Source: Certhia americana
Taxonomy: Eukaryota; Chordata; Aves; Passeriformes; Certhiidae
Assembly: GCA_018697195.1 (NCBI GenBank)
Contig: CM031879.1
Coordinates: forward strand, 47,284,134-47,348,133
Length of the DNA stretch: 64,000 bases
Reading direction: 5' to 3'
Position numbers and translations under genes: made by a program. Below the pieces are notes generated by a model, which saw only the letters and a program-made list of their open reading frames with translations, did not search any database and was not told the DNA's origin. Of this stretch, positions 63,601-64,000 are shown piece after piece. The first letter of the stretch is position 1; every line of letters starts with the position of its first letter.

Positions 63601-64000
63601 GAGTTGGTGATTGCAGATGAAAGTAATTATATTGAGGCAACTTCTAGAAGTCTTTTCTTTTAGTAAAAAACTGCTCCAACCTTATACAAAGGGAATTGAG
63701 TTAAAATAAAGACAGATCAACAATGACTAGCAAGAGTGGATCGATATACATAACTGCACAACTGATTCCCAGATAGTTATGTCACATGTGAAAAATGCAG
63801 CTGCAGACTTGGAGGAAATTCTGCCATTAAGGGATGATTAAAGAATTAAAAAACCCCCAAAAACAAAACCAAAAAACCTCAAAGTTTTCCCCCTGAAGCA
63901 AGGCTCACAAATGATATGTTGTAAAACTGCGTGCACGTGCATGGGCAGGAGGTGTGTGTGCTTAAATACAGAAGGTACACAACAGAGGGAAGTGGTGAAA

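Larger units (their letters stand above)
45001..64000. other. Upstream non-coding DNA, second part
   Basis: This part holds a plus-strand CR1 3' end (45961-46076), poly(T) (48532-48548), a GC-richer block with CRE and CTG repeat (50700-51090), a palindromic CCAAT pair (53187-53196), poly(A) (54292-54308 and 56348-56361), a perfect hairpin (54617-54646) and a plus-strand CR1 copy (57275-57686). I see nothing nameable in 46080-48530, 48550-50550, 51100-53180 or 57690-64000. FBXO7, the neighbour of SYN3 in mammals, was not detected. Confidence 0.75.

Noticed and set aside
1..64000. tRNA, rRNA, CRISPR array, bacterial operon, insertion sequence, retroviral LTR or gag-pol-env genes
   Set aside because: Scanned for and not seen. 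Apart from SYN3 exons and CR1 fragments nothing has the required structure.

Overview
This window is vertebrate nuclear DNA, most likely from a bird. It holds split coding exons with GT/AG introns, long AT-rich non-coding stretches, and several decayed CR1-type LINE copies on both strands. CR1 is the dominant retroposon of birds and other sauropsids. No operon, bacterial gene, CRISPR array or phage is present. The species cannot be read from the sequence alone.

The only protein-coding gene I can support is SYN3 (synapsin III), on the minus strand. Four coding exons are visible, in transcription order: 34031-33715 (start codon, residues 1-106), 21817-21760, 11986-11895 and 450-294. Their splice phases join without a break (2, 0, 2, 0) into the first 208 residues. 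These cover domain A with its RRRLS phosphosite, the variable B domain, and the N-terminal half of the conserved C domain. The ATP-binding half and the C-terminal tail lie beyond position 1. The first coding exon is preceded by a 3' splice site at 34215/34216, so at least one untranslated exon and the promoter lie farther upstream (higher coordinates). I could not place them with confidence.

Layout: 1-34,000 is exons plus three introns of about 11.4, 9.8 and 11.9 kb. 34,215-64,000 is about 30 kb upstream of the coding exons: 5' intron of SYN3, intergenic, or both. Apart from CR1 fragments, microsatellites, homopolymers and some regulatory-looking motifs, I see no second gene. TIMP3, which in mammals is nested in a later SYN3 intron on the opposite strand, is not in this window. 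That fits, because the window ends before that intron.

I found no undescribed biological system here. The points most worth checking are the missing 5' exon and promoter of SYN3, a long pure (AAAAG)n tract (sense-strand reading) in an intron, a palindromic double octamer motif about 0.4 kb into the intron after the first coding exon, a GC-rich block with a perfect CRE, and a poly(A)-tailed patch that may be a retrocopy end.
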